Shown one piece after another: positions 1 through 7,602 of a DNA stretch of 64,000 nt. Under the pieces are notes generated by a model. It was not told where the DNA came from. It saw only the letters and a list, made by a program, of their open reading frames with translations, and searched no databases. The first letter of the stretch is position 1. Each line of letters begins with the position of its first letter. This DNA comes from Lachnospiraceae bacterium UBA6998 (lineage in GTDB: Bacteria > Bacillota > Clostridia > Lachnospirales > Lachnospiraceae), in NCBI GenBank assembly GCA_002448395.1, contig DJXS01000004.1, positions 1 through 64,000 of the forward strand, written 5' to 3'. The translations under genes and the position numbers were made by a program.

Positions 1-1
1 G

Positions 2-580
2 GGTCAACAGCTTTTTGAGCTCGCCGGAATCGCCGATCCACTCGGACGAACCGAGCTTCAGGACGCTGCCAGCATCCCAGAGGCAGAGGGATGGTTTGGC
101 CGACGCCTCTCGGCCATTGGGCTGCCGGGGGCCAAGGGCAGCGGCATCTATCTCTCGCCCGATCAGGAACTGATGATGCCGAGCGCTGCGCAACACAAGG
201 AGGGAGCATGGGCGTTTCTGGCCTTCCTTCTGAACGACCGCTATCTCGTCACTCCCTTTTCCGGCGGTTTCCGATACGGCATCCCACTCACGCGGTCGGC
301 TTATGAACGGGAGATCGGCCAGTATTGGACATGGATGGACGGAAAACTCTCCGGAAGTATAAACGGAGCTGACTATGAGCTTGCTTATGACGCGGACAAC
401 TGCAAAGCACTCTTCTTGTCTCTGCTTGACCAGGTGGACGGGATCTGCCGCGACGGAGATGAGATTTTCGATGCCGTCATGACGACCGTCAATGCCTATT
501 TCGCCGGGGATAAGCCTCTGGAGCAGGCCGCCGACGATATTGCGAAGCGGCTGAGAATTTACAACGCTGAACATAGCTGA
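2..580 (+). CDS. solute-binding protein, C-terminal part (cut by window start)
   Basis: The frame is open from base 2 to a TGA at 580, so only the last ~192 codons are seen; the 5' end lies outside. The C-terminal 100 residues follow the same pattern as the lipoprotein at 3092-5296: a segment with QHKEGAWAFLAFLL aligns with NHKDECWAFLRGFYL, and YFAGDKPLEQAADDIAKRL aligns with YFAGQISAEECAKAIQSRA. That is the C-lobe of a family-1 extracellular solute-binding protein of an ABC importer. It is therefore probably a paralogue of the downstream lipoprotein. The ligand cannot be told. Confidence 0.7.
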   Translation, partial: GQQLFELAGIADPLGRTELQDAASIPEAEGWFGRRLSAIGLPGAKGSGIYLSPDQELMMPSAAQHKEGAWAFLAFLLNDRYLVTPFSGGFRYGIPLTRSAYEREIGQYWTWMDGKLSGSINGADYELAYDADNCKALFLSLLDQVDGICRDGDEIFDAVMTTVNAYFAGDKPLEQAADDIAKRLRIYNAEHS

Positions 581-583
581 AGC

Positions 584-617
584 AAAACGCAGGAACGGAT
601 ATCCGCTCCTGCGTTTT
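584..617. terminator. bidirectional intrinsic terminator
   Basis: A near-perfect palindrome (AAAACGCAGG...CCTGCGTTTT) with A-run and T-run on both sides lies between two convergent genes ending at 580 and 626. It can terminate both. Confidence 0.8.
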
Positions 618-625
618 GATGCTTG

Positions 626-2473
626 TTATCGAAACTGCGTAAAGTCCAAATTCCAAGCGATGGCCTGGAGAGAGTATACGCTTGGATTGTTAGGGATGAT
701 CAGAACGTAGGCCGTCGGCGTCTCGTAGACGATATACGGCATGGAGTATTTGTCCGTACCGCCGAGGGCACAGCAGACAACTTCACCGCACTTCGTCTCA
801 AAAAGCCATTCATCGCTGTACGCCGTCAGATCACCGGCGAGACAGACATTCGTGTAGAGCGTGCCTTTCTGGATGTAGTGCAGCCGATAGGCGTTGGCCT
901 GCACCGTAAACGCCCCGGGGTAGAGCATCACGTCTCGCAGCTCCACCGTATCAAAGCATCCCTGGCCAAGCCGTGTCCAAATCTCATCTTCTGTCAGCTG
1001 TTCCGAATAAGCGTCAAAGTCATTTACGCCGCCGTTGTAGCCGTGGGGATAGACATAGCCGTTGTGTATCCAGCTCCAGTCGTCGGCATAGGAAAGGCTG
1101 TAGTCCGCAGCGATCCGTTCAAAGGCCGCGCGCAGCTCCGGCTCGGTTTCCTCACTGCAGCCGACAGTGCAGCCCTCGACCGCCATAATACTGCCCTTAT
1201 AGCTCACATACCAATCGGCAAAGGCCTTCGCCCCGCGGATCTCCGGCGTCTGCGAAAGCTCCGAGAGCGTGATCGCGCGCTTGTCCCCGGTGTAGGGACG
1301 GATGTCCAGCAAACCGTTCTCCTCCGGCTGCCCTTCGCAGGCGGCTGCAAAGTCAAAGGCATCTGCCAGCGCCTCTGCTTGCTCCCGACCTCCGGGAACC
1401 TGACAGCTCAAGGTGAGGAAAGCATTTTCAGAGGTGTAATGCAGAATGACCGTGTGGGCAAACTTCGTCTCCTCCGGTGCGGAGGGATCGTAATAAGGCG
1501 AATCTGCCTCCCTGCTGTAGTCTATACAGACTTCGTTGCCAAAGGTGTTTTGGTAGCCCCATTCCTCATAGGCATCCGGATCTTGGATCAGACTCATATA
1601 AGCCGGGATGGTGCCATTCAGATAACGGCTCAAGGACCAAATGAAAGAAACACCGTCTATTTCAATGTCGCCCTCCGCATGATAGGCTCCGTCCTCAAAA
1701 ACGTACATCGGCGCAAAATAGCCCTCGCCATTGAAGAAAGGAGTTGTCCCGGTCAGACGGTAGAATTCGGCTTCGGTTGGCGGGAACACCTCAGAACTGT
1801 GGAGCTTCAGTCCATAGCTCGCTTGGATTTCCAACAGCTTTTCTGCCATCTCTGCATTGCTGGCACCGTAGATGTTGTTGCCCAAAAGTGCTTCCGCTGC
1901 GTCCATATCCAGCCAGTCCCAAGGGCCGTTTCCTGCAGCGACGCTCTCATCCACCTTGGCTTCCCGGTATTGCAGTTCATAAGCAAACCATTCTGCCGCC
2001 GCCTTGTATTCAGGGGTGTCCTGGTAGCCGGTGGGAAGCAAAAGGATGGCCTCGGTCTTCTCCAGATGGGACTGGCCGTTTTCCTCATAGACCGCATGAT
2101 CGGTTTCATATCCCGTGCTGACAGATCGCTCACGAAGGCCAAACCACCCCAGAGCGTAAGCTGTCACGGTAAACAGGCTCACAAGGATCGCCGCAACCAG
2201 TGCTGTGCGCAGGACGATCACTAGCGCCGTCCTCTGTTTTTTCGCGGGCGCAGGAGCCTCGGCGAAAATCGGCTCCGTCCCGCTGTAATCGGAGAAAAAC
2301 TGCTCGAGGGAGGCGTCGGTATCCGGCATGGGCTGATCGGTGCGCTCCGTATAGGCGTCCATGACGAGCATCCAGAAATCCGGGTCACAGTCTGCCGGAA
2401 GCGTGCGAATCAGTTCCTCCAGCTTTTCCATGGGCATGGTATTCAATTCATCTCTGCTGTACTTATCCGACAT
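626..2473 (-). CDS. membrane-anchored anti-sigma-like protein
   Basis: About 615 aa. The start is the ATG at 2473, 9 bases after AAGGAGGG; it overlaps the end of the ECF sigma gene by 11 bases, so the two are translationally coupled. The N-terminal ~80 residues are cytoplasmic and acidic, followed by one hydrophobic segment (around residues 82-105, VLRTALVAAILVSLFTVTAYAL), then a large extracytoplasmic part of ~500 residues of no family I recognise. The arrangement (cytoplasmic head, single membrane span, sensor outside, gene directly after an ECF sigma) is that of an anti-sigma factor. The role is inferred from context; there is no clear zinc anti-sigma motif. Confidence 0.6.
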   Translation of the reverse strand: MSDKYSRDELNTMPMEKLEELIRTLPADCDPDFWMLVMDAYTERTDQPMPDTDASLEQFFSDYSGTEPIFAEAPAPAKKQRTALVIVLRTALVAAILVSLFTVTAYALGWFGLRERSVSTGYETDHAVYEENGQSHLEKTEAILLLPTGYQDTPEYKAAAEWFAYELQYREAKVDESVAAGNGPWDWLDMDAAEALLGNNIYGASNAEMAEKLLEIQASYGLKLHSSEVFPPTEAEFYRLTGTTPFFNGEGYFAPMYVFEDGAYHAEGDIEIDGVSFIWSLSRYLNGTIPAYMSLIQDPDAYEEWGYQNTFGNEVCIDYSREADSPYYDPSAPEETKFAHTVILHYTSENAFLTLSCQVPGGREQAEALADAFDFAAACEGQPEENGLLDIRPYTGDKRAITLSELSQTPEIRGAKAFADWYVSYKGSIMAVEGCTVGCSEETEPELRAAFERIAADYSLSYADDWSWIHNGYVYPHGYNGGVNDFDAYSEQLTEDEIWTRLGQGCFDTVELRDVMLYPGAFTVQANAYRLHYIQKGTLYTNVCLAGDLTAYSDEWLFETKCGEVVCCALGGTDKYSMPYIVYETPTAYVLIIPNNPSVYSLQAIAWNLDFTQFR

Positions 2474-2957
2474 GCTGTTTCCCTCCTTTCTGTTCACAAC
2501 CCATTTCCCGGCGCAATCGCTGCTTGCATCGGTATAGCCGTTTGCGGCAGGCTTCCAGGCTCAGCCCGCAAAGCTGTGCCGCTTCTGCAATAGAGTAGCC
2601 GTCGCAATAGACAGCGCGCAGCAGCAGCCATTCCTCCGGACTTACCCGCTTTTTCAGATCTTCGTCCTCTGCTTCCGGGGGTGTCGCGATCAGCTGCGTC
2701 TCTTCCAGGGATACCGTGCGCTGCTCTATGTATTGCCGGTCGCGTTGGGCGTGCAGCACAGCATATCCCATGGCACGAACCAACCAGCCCTGCGGATTCG
2801 GGCTTTTCCGCAATTCTCCCAGCTTTTCCTGTGCCAAAACGAATACATCCTGCGTGACCTCCTGCGCAAGCTGTTCGTCTCGCAAGCGCACCCGCGCATA
2901 GGCATATAGTTTCTGATACATCTCTCGGTAGAGATCTTCCAAAAAGGAATCGGTCAC
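2463..2957 (-). CDS. ECF-type RNA polymerase sigma factor
   Basis: Sigma-70 family, extracytoplasmic-function group. Region 2 is seen at LYREMYQKLYAYARVRL...EVTQDVFVLAQEKL and region 4 as a helix-turn-helix near the C-terminus (SPEEWLLLRAVY...SIAEAAQLCGLSLEACRKRLYR). The frame is open to a GTG at 2984, but the GTG at 2957, preceded by AAAGGCGGTG, gives a better ribosome site and a normal N-terminus (VTDSFLEDLY). It forms an operon with the anti-sigma-like gene and is divergent from the lipoprotein gene at 3092. Confidence 0.85.
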   Translation of the reverse strand: MTDSFLEDLYREMYQKLYAYARVRLRDEQLAQEVTQDVFVLAQEKLGELRKSPNPQGWLVRAMGYAVLHAQRDRQYIEQRTVSLEETQLIATPPEAEDEDLKKRVSPEEWLLLRAVYCDGYSIAEAAQLCGLSLEACRKRLYRCKQRLRREMGCEQKGGKQHVG

Positions 2958-3014
2958 AGATCCACCGCCTTTCTTCGGCTCCACAGTATAGCAAAATGAA
3001 ATCTTTTTTCAAGC

Positions 3015-3070
3015 TGTCCCTTTTTTGAGCCTCTACTGGAATATTCCATTGGGGCCCCAAAAAAGAGACA
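3015..3070. promoter_or_regulatory. inverted repeat between divergent ECF sigma and lipoprotein genes
   Basis: Arms TGTCCCTTTTTTGAGCC (3015-3031) and GGCCCCAAAAAAGAGACA (3053-3070) are imperfect inverted copies around an inner 10-base palindrome GGAATATTCC (3038-3047). It sits upstream of both divergent genes, so it may be an operator or a pair of mirrored promoter elements. No further evidence. Confidence 0.45.
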
Positions 3071-3091
3071 TTTTGCGAGGAGATTTTTACG

Positions 3092-5296
3092 ATGAAAATG
3101 AAAAAGTGGATCGGCTGGCTGTTGCTGTTTGCTGTATGCCTGTCTCTTTGCGCCTGCAGCTCCGCGCCGCAGGGCAGCGGAGCACAGAACGGAAGCAGCA
3201 GGCCAAAGAAAAGCTCCGAGCCGGTTGGCATTGTCCAGGAGGCGCAAAAGAATGTGGTTCAGCGCCTGGCTTCCACAGAGATCAAGCCTCCGGAGGGAGA
3301 AAACATCAACTGGATCAGCAGCCTTGCGAAGATGGATGGGCGGCTGTACTTCAAAACGCAGAGCATGGAGGGCTGCAGACTGTTTTCCACCGATTTGAAC
3401 GGTGAAGACCGACAGGAGCTCTCTTCCTATAACGGAGAGATTATCCAAGGCTTCGCTGCTTCTGACCACGGGACGCTGTATGTACTCAACAATCCGTATA
3501 ATGAAGATTCGCGGCTCTATGAATACAGCCTGCAGGAGATCGACAAGACCGGCGCGGCCGTGCGGACGGAATCGCTCGGCAGCTTGATCCGTGAAGACTT
3601 CATGCCTTTCTGGGTGGCAGCCAACGGAGATACAGTCTTCCTGCTTGGCAGCGGGTATCTGGTTGCCTTGCGAGTGGGCGATCATCTTGAGAAGATTTGT
3701 GAGCGAGAAGTTGATCCCGCGGCGATGATGACCGTTCTTGCGGATGGACGCCTCCTTTTTGGAGAGCGTGACGGCGGACAGTACGCGCTTCGCTTTCTGG
3801 ATGCGCTTTCCGGTAATGTCACGGATGCTTTCCGTTTCGACAAAGGCAATTTGAACCTGCTCTGCGGGGGCGAACGCTGGGATGTCTATCTGAGCGACGG
3901 CACCTCGGCCTATGGCTTCGATCTGGCAACCGGAAACCTGGAAAAGCAGTTTGAGTGGCTGAGCGTCGGCATTGTGGGCCGCGCGCTGCTGGAAGCCCCG
4001 GATGGCGGCTTCTTCGCTGCTGACGGGAACAACCGTCTGTTTCGGATGCGTCAGGTGGATGTGGAAGTCGGGGAAAGCGGCGAGCCTGAGACGATGACTC
4101 TCGTCGTGTTGGACCGCATGTTCATGTCCCCGGTATTGGAAACTGCTATCCTGGACTGGAACCGGGAGCACCCGGAGTGCATGATCGTCGTGCGTGATTA
4201 CTACACCGGCGAGCACTCCAACGACTGGCAGAAGGAAGAACAGGCGATCGAAGATGCCCAGAAAGCCATGGCGATGGACATTATCACCGGAGGCACGCAC
4301 CCGGATCTGTTCGATCTGAGCAGCTTGAACGCGGCGGCTCTGGCCGTAGGCGGGAAGCTCGAAAACCTCTATCCTTATCTTGACGCCGATCCCGAGCTGA
4401 GTCGGGAGAGCTTCTATCCGAATGTTCTGAAAGCCCAGGAGATCCGCGGCGGTCTGTATGAGGTGGTGACGAATTACTCCATGCTCACAGCCACGGGATT
4501 TAGCTCTGAGTTGGGAAATGCTCAGAGCTGGGACGAGCTGTTTTCTCTGGCCGCGAACACGCCCCGTTGTGAACGACTGCTTACCGCAGAGGCATGGAGC
4601 CGGATGGAGCTGTTGCAGCTCTTGACCGACGCCTCCGGTAAAAAGCTGGTGGATTGGGATACCGGCGAGTGCCGCTTTGACAGCCCGTATTTTCTTTCGA
4701 TCCTGGCAGCTGTAACACAGCTTCCCGCACAGGCGGTTGCTCCTGAAGAGTATTTCTGTGTTCAGCATAGTCGTGCCGAGGGTGAGGGCTTGCTGACGGT
4801 CGGTGAATTTCCGGATTTGTGGCTTGGAGCCAATGCCGGAAAGGAATACGGTGAGGGCAACTGTGCCGTCATTGGCATCCCCGAACTCGGCAATGTTCTG
4901 AAGCCCTCCAGTGAACTGGGAACCTCGGCTATGGGCATGGCTGCAGACTCAAATCACAAGGATGAGTGCTGGGCCTTCCTGCGGGGCTTCTATCTCAATC
5001 CTCGTACCTATACCATGAGCGTTATCCAAGGCAGTCTCGAACAATCCATTCAGAGAGAGCTCCATCAGCGTGAAGAGGAAGGAAATGCGGCTTACTGGCC
5101 GCATGCCGAGGCGGATATGCGCCTCTTTGCCGACGCCTTTACCGGCGCGACCGTGCTTTACCGCCACGATGACGCGGTATGGGAAATCGTGCAGGCCGAG
5201 GCCAACCGCTATTTTGCCGGTCAAATCAGTGCCGAGGAGTGCGCGAAGGCCATCCAAAGCAGAGCAAGCATCTACCTCTCCGAGCAGTGCGGATAA
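3092..5296 (+). CDS. extracellular solute-binding lipoprotein with large N-terminal domain
   Basis: 734 aa with a lipoprotein signal: MKMKKW, hydrophobic core, then lipobox-like LSLCAC at residues ~18-23. After a Ser/Gly-rich linker, residues ~60-340 hold repeated short strands of the kind seen in beta-propellers (LYFKT..., LYVLN..., LLFGER...). From ~345 the protein looks like an ABC-transporter family-1 solute-binding domain (PVLETAILDWNREHPECMIVVRDYY). At 734 aa it is longer than ordinary solute-binding proteins (~450 aa) because of the N-terminal domain. No permease genes are in view. Start ATG follows GCGAGGAGATTTTTACG. The last 368 bases are duplicated at 11568-11935. Substrate unknown. 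Confidence 0.7.
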   Translation: MKMKKWIGWLLLFAVCLSLCACSSAPQGSGAQNGSSRPKKSSEPVGIVQEAQKNVVQRLASTEIKPPEGENINWISSLAKMDGRLYFKTQSMEGCRLFSTDLNGEDRQELSSYNGEIIQGFAASDHGTLYVLNNPYNEDSRLYEYSLQEIDKTGAAVRTESLGSLIREDFMPFWVAANGDTVFLLGSGYLVALRVGDHLEKICEREVDPAAMMTVLADGRLLFGERDGGQYALRFLDALSGNVTDAFRFDKGNLNLLCGGERWDVYLSDGTSAYGFDLATGNLEKQFEWLSVGIVGRALLEAPDGGFFAADGNNRLFRMRQVDVEVGESGEPETMTLVVLDRMFMSPVLETAILDWNREHPECMIVVRDYYTGEHSNDWQKEEQAIEDAQKAMAMDIITGGTHPDLFDLSSLNAAALAVGGKLENLYPYLDADPELSRESFYPNVLKAQEIRGGLYEVVTNYSMLTATGFSSELGNAQSWDELFSLAANTPRCERLLTAEAWSRMELLQLLTDASGKKLVDWDTGECRFDSPYFLSILAAVTQLPAQAVAPEEYFCVQHSRAEGEGLLTVGEFPDLWLGANAGKEYGEGNCAVIGIPELGNVLKPSSELGTSAMGMAADSNHKDECWAFLRGFYLNPRTYTMSVIQGSLEQSIQRELHQREEEGNAAYWPHAEADMRLFADAFTGATVLYRHDDAVWEIVQAEANRYFAGQISAEECAKAIQSRASIYLSEQCG

Positions 5297-5320
5297 GAAA
5301 CTGTCGATCCAATATGTAAT

Positions 5321-5356
5321 GCCCACCGTTCTCATACAGAACGGTGGGCATTTCTG
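5321..5356 (+). terminator. intrinsic terminator of lipoprotein gene
   Basis: Stem GCCCACCGTTCT / AGAACGGTGGGC with a 5-base loop, then a T-rich tail, 24 bases after the stop codon. Confidence 0.85.
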
Positions 5357-5565
5357 CTTTCAGCGATAAATATATCGTTCAATAATTCTTAATTCCGACC
5401 GCTTTCGCAGAATTCGACAACATTTTTTGACCAAAAGTGCTAAATCATGAGTGTGCTCTGATATCGACATAAAGCGCATCCATTGTTTGATATAATATAT
5501 ATTTTTCCAGCCCAGCCAGCCAAAGAAAAAAACTCTGTGACTGGCATAGAGGCATATACAGAACA

Positions 5566-5610
5566 CATCGCCAGCACAGACGGAAAGGTCTGTTGGCGAT
5601 GGGCTTTTTT
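5566..5610 (+). terminator. terminator-like hairpin in a gene-poor stretch
   Basis: Stem CATCGCCAGCACAGA / TCTGTTGGCGATG followed by GGCTTTTTTATG. The surrounding 5357-5682 stretch carries no gene I can support. The hairpin therefore probably ended a transcript that is now lost, consistent with debris at the edge of an inserted cassette. Confidence 0.6.
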
Positions 5611-5682
5611 ATGACAGCCGTGCGCCTCCTGTTTCTTTGAGTATCACGACATCAACATTCAAAGAACGGAGGCTATATCATG

Positions 5683-5760
5683 TCAAGAAGAAAAACAAAA
5701 CCCGAGGATAACGTAGCTTTCGTAGCTTTCGGGAGTGGCTTTAATTTCCTCCTCCGCCAT
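5683..5760 (-). CDS. possible 25-aa small protein downstream of Bro-N gene
   Basis: An ATG at 5760 sits 7 bases after ACAGGAGG, an ideal ribosome site, and opens 25 codons (MAEEEIKATPES...GFCFSS) 28 bases after the Bro-N stop. On the opposite strand an ATG at 5680 with AACGGAGG also opens a short frame, so this may be the fused edge of two broken genes. No homology recognised. Confidence 0.3.
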   Translation of the reverse strand: MAEEEIKATPESYESYVILGFCFSS

Positions 5761-5788
5761 AGTGCGCCTCCTGTAATCCGAAATGGAG

Positions 5789-6676
5789 TTATTTGTTTTT
5801 ATTATCTTCCGATGTTGACTCTGCAACATCTTCGATCATCGTAGCAACCACGGTATTGAGCTGAGCTGCGTTATCTGCGGTGATAACCGGGCGGCCGGAC
5901 TCTTTTTCGATGGCCTTCCGCGCGTCTCCGGCCACGCGGCCGCCGCGCCTGGCGACATCCTGGTTCTCGGCCAGTCCCTGCGGATTCCGCGTTTTTGTCA
6001 GCTCCGTCGTTGTAGCTTCCGCCAGCATATTGAGCGTCAGTTCCAGGGTGCTCATATTGTCGCGGAGGTTTTCTTTTTTCAGCCCTTTCAGTCGCTTGTA
6101 CTGCCGGGTATTCATACCCGACCATGCTCGCGTGATTTCGTCGGTCAGGATTGCATATTCCCGTCCCTGTTCCACACCGTGAGTTTGCCACTCATCGGTC
6201 AGTTCCTTGCGAACACGGATGGACAGCAGCCGCTGATGCACCCAGTCCGGGCTATAGCCTTTTTTGAGATAGGTTTCCAGCGCACGGTCAATCGCCTGCT
6301 CCGGGTCAATGGTCTCCTCAATCCGTTCTGTACCTACCTGCGCCAGCCATAGTTTGAACGGCTCGGCCTTGGGTGAGGGGATCGACTGGATGATGCGAAG
6401 GAGTTGCTCTGTCGTAGCAACGTCGGTCAGATAGCGTTTGCCGTCTTTATGCGATTTCAATTTCAGTTGCTTACAGTTTGTAAGCAACTGGTCAGCGCCT
6501 TCCTCTTTAAGTCTCTTTTTTAAGACAGCCCAGTATGTGCTTGCATTTCGTGCTGTGGCCTGATCAGTTAAAACGCTCACCACATCTACAACAGAGAAAT
6601 ACCATTCCTCGGCTTCCTCATCCCAAACTGTGCGAATGGGCTGATCCTCAAACCTCTGCAGTTGATCGTTGCTCAT
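5789..6676 (-). CDS. Bro-N domain (DinD / phage antirepressor-like) protein
   Basis: 295 aa. The N-terminal ~110 residues match the Bro-N fold of phage antirepressors and E. coli DinD: RTVWDEEAEEWYFSVVDVVSVLTDQ, then YWAVLKKRL, then LTDVATTEQLLRIIQSIPSPKAEPFKLWLAQVG. The remainder is helical and charged (REYAILTDEITRAWSGMNTRQYKRLKGL, shared by DinD-like proteins) and ends in a polar tail. It is likely a DNA-binding regulator or damage-linked protein. ATG at 6676 follows GAGAGGTAAAGGTT, with a consensus promoter just upstream. It is the cargo of a cassette headed by a serine-recombinase remnant. Confidence 0.8.
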   Translation of the reverse strand: MSNDQLQRFEDQPIRTVWDEEAEEWYFSVVDVVSVLTDQATARNASTYWAVLKKRLKEEGADQLLTNCKQLKLKSHKDGKRYLTDVATTEQLLRIIQSIPSPKAEPFKLWLAQVGTERIEETIDPEQAIDRALETYLKKGYSPDWVHQRLLSIRVRKELTDEWQTHGVEQGREYAILTDEITRAWSGMNTRQYKRLKGLKKENLRDNMSTLELTLNMLAEATTTELTKTRNPQGLAENQDVARRGGRVAGDARKAIEKESGRPVITADNAAQLNTVVATMIEDVAESTSEDNKNK

Positions 6677-6705
6677 AACCTTTACCTCTCAATATTTCTG
6701 TTGTA

Positions 6706-6734
6706 ATTATATAGGTTTCTCAGGGTATCGTCAA
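6706..6734 (-). promoter_or_regulatory. sigma-A promoter of Bro-N gene
   Basis: On the minus strand TTGACG (6734-6729), 17-base spacer, TATAAT (6711-6706), 30 bases before the ATG. The same -35, spacer length and -10, plus flanking bases, recur at 11212-11240. Confidence 0.8.
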
Positions 6735-6744
6735 AGGTTTTATT

Positions 6745-6832
6745 CTATCCCAGCCGGTTCTCAATTCCGCCTCGCTTGCAGGTCACGAAATCAACAGAAG
6801 TTATCAAATAGTCATATGAAGTCTTGCAGAAC
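6745..6832 (-). pseudogene. remnant of serine recombinase C-terminus
   Basis: Reading the minus strand into the TAG at 6747-6745 gives FVTCKRGGIENRLG, the kind of last segment (F-x-x-KGGIEI-x) found at the end of large serine recombinases. It holds the same place relative to the promoter as the clearer remnant at 11255-11570. Only ~30 codons remain, so the call rests partly on that parallel. Confidence 0.4.
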
Positions 6833-6892
6833 TTGAGTGGGAAGTCTGGAGAAACGCAATTCAAGCAAAAACTGGTCATTAACAAAAATATC

Positions 6893-6917
6893 GACGTGCC
6901 CAAACACGTCTTTTTTG
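6893..6917 (+). terminator. intrinsic terminator; rest of 6833-7060 without a gene
   Basis: Stem GACGTG/CACGTC with a 6-base loop and TTTTTT. No upstream plus-strand gene survives. I see nothing else in the 6833-7060 gap. Confidence 0.6.
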
Positions 6918-7078
6918 TTGTCAAATCTTTAGATTCAGATGCCGTCCATACAGTTCAGAAACTCAGTCCTATTGCCTGACAACAACCGTATTCCGTTCCC
7001 CATGAGTTCCCTGCACGAACCAGGAACCAGATTCATTTGGGGAACATAAACTGGGCAGAGGAAAAGGAGTTGATTTTT

Positions 7079-7576
7079 GTGCTGAAAACTACTCAGCCAA
7101 CGGACTTGCTCGCGGCGCTGCGCTGCAGTCCGGACGCGTGGGCGGCAGTCAGGGGAAGTGAGAGATGCCCGCAGCTCTCCGGCACGGTGCGATTTTGTCA
7201 GACAAGGCGCGGCGTATTGGTCTTTGCAGAAATATTTGGCCTGCCGGAGACAGTAGAGTCATGCGGAAACGGCTTTTTCGCCTTCCACATCCACGGCGGC
7301 AGTTCCTGTACCGGGGACAGCGCAGACCCGTTTGCCGACGCCCTGGCCCATTATAACCCGGAAGCATGTCCGCATCCGGCTCACGCGGGCGACCTCCCGC
7401 CGCTGCTTTCCAATCACGGGTACGCGCTCCAGGTCTTTCTGACGGATCGCTTTACGGTCCGCGAGATCATCGGCAGAACGGTCATTCTCCACACCGGTGT
7501 GGATGACTTCACCACGCAGCCTGCCGGCAGCGCGGGCAGCAAGATCGCCTGCGGGCGGATCGTAAGATCCCGGTAA
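7079..7576 (+). CDS. sodC: Cu/Zn superoxide dismutase family protein
   Basis: About 165 aa from GTG 7079, which follows AAAAGGAG by 9 bases; the frame is open further up to 7037 but without a ribosome site. Cu/Zn-SOD motifs are in order: AFHIHGGSSC (metal HxH), HAGDLPPLLSNHGYA (His and the zinc Asp), GRTVILHTGVDDFTTQPAGSAGSKIACG (last His, electrostatic loop, Arg/Cys region). There is no signal peptide, so it would be cytoplasmic, unusual for bacterial SodC but seen in Clostridia. The role is superoxide dismutation if metallated. Confidence 0.85.
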   Translation: MLKTTQPTDLLAALRCSPDAWAAVRGSERCPQLSGTVRFCQTRRGVLVFAEIFGLPETVESCGNGFFAFHIHGGSSCTGDSADPFADALAHYNPEACPHPAHAGDLPPLLSNHGYALQVFLTDRFTVREIIGRTVILHTGVDDFTTQPAGSAGSKIACGRIVRSR

Positions 7577-7602
7577 GTTATACGCACCATGCGCAGAAGG
7601 CT

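Noticed and set aside
623-2224. 533-codon plus-strand frame opposite the anti-sigma gene
   Set aside because: Shadow frame; the minus-strand gene is coupled to the ECF sigma gene with a good ribosome site.
5360-5566. 68-codon minus-strand frame
   Set aside because: No ribosome site, hydrophobic-aromatic composition at the start, no homology; probably chance in an AT-rich gap.
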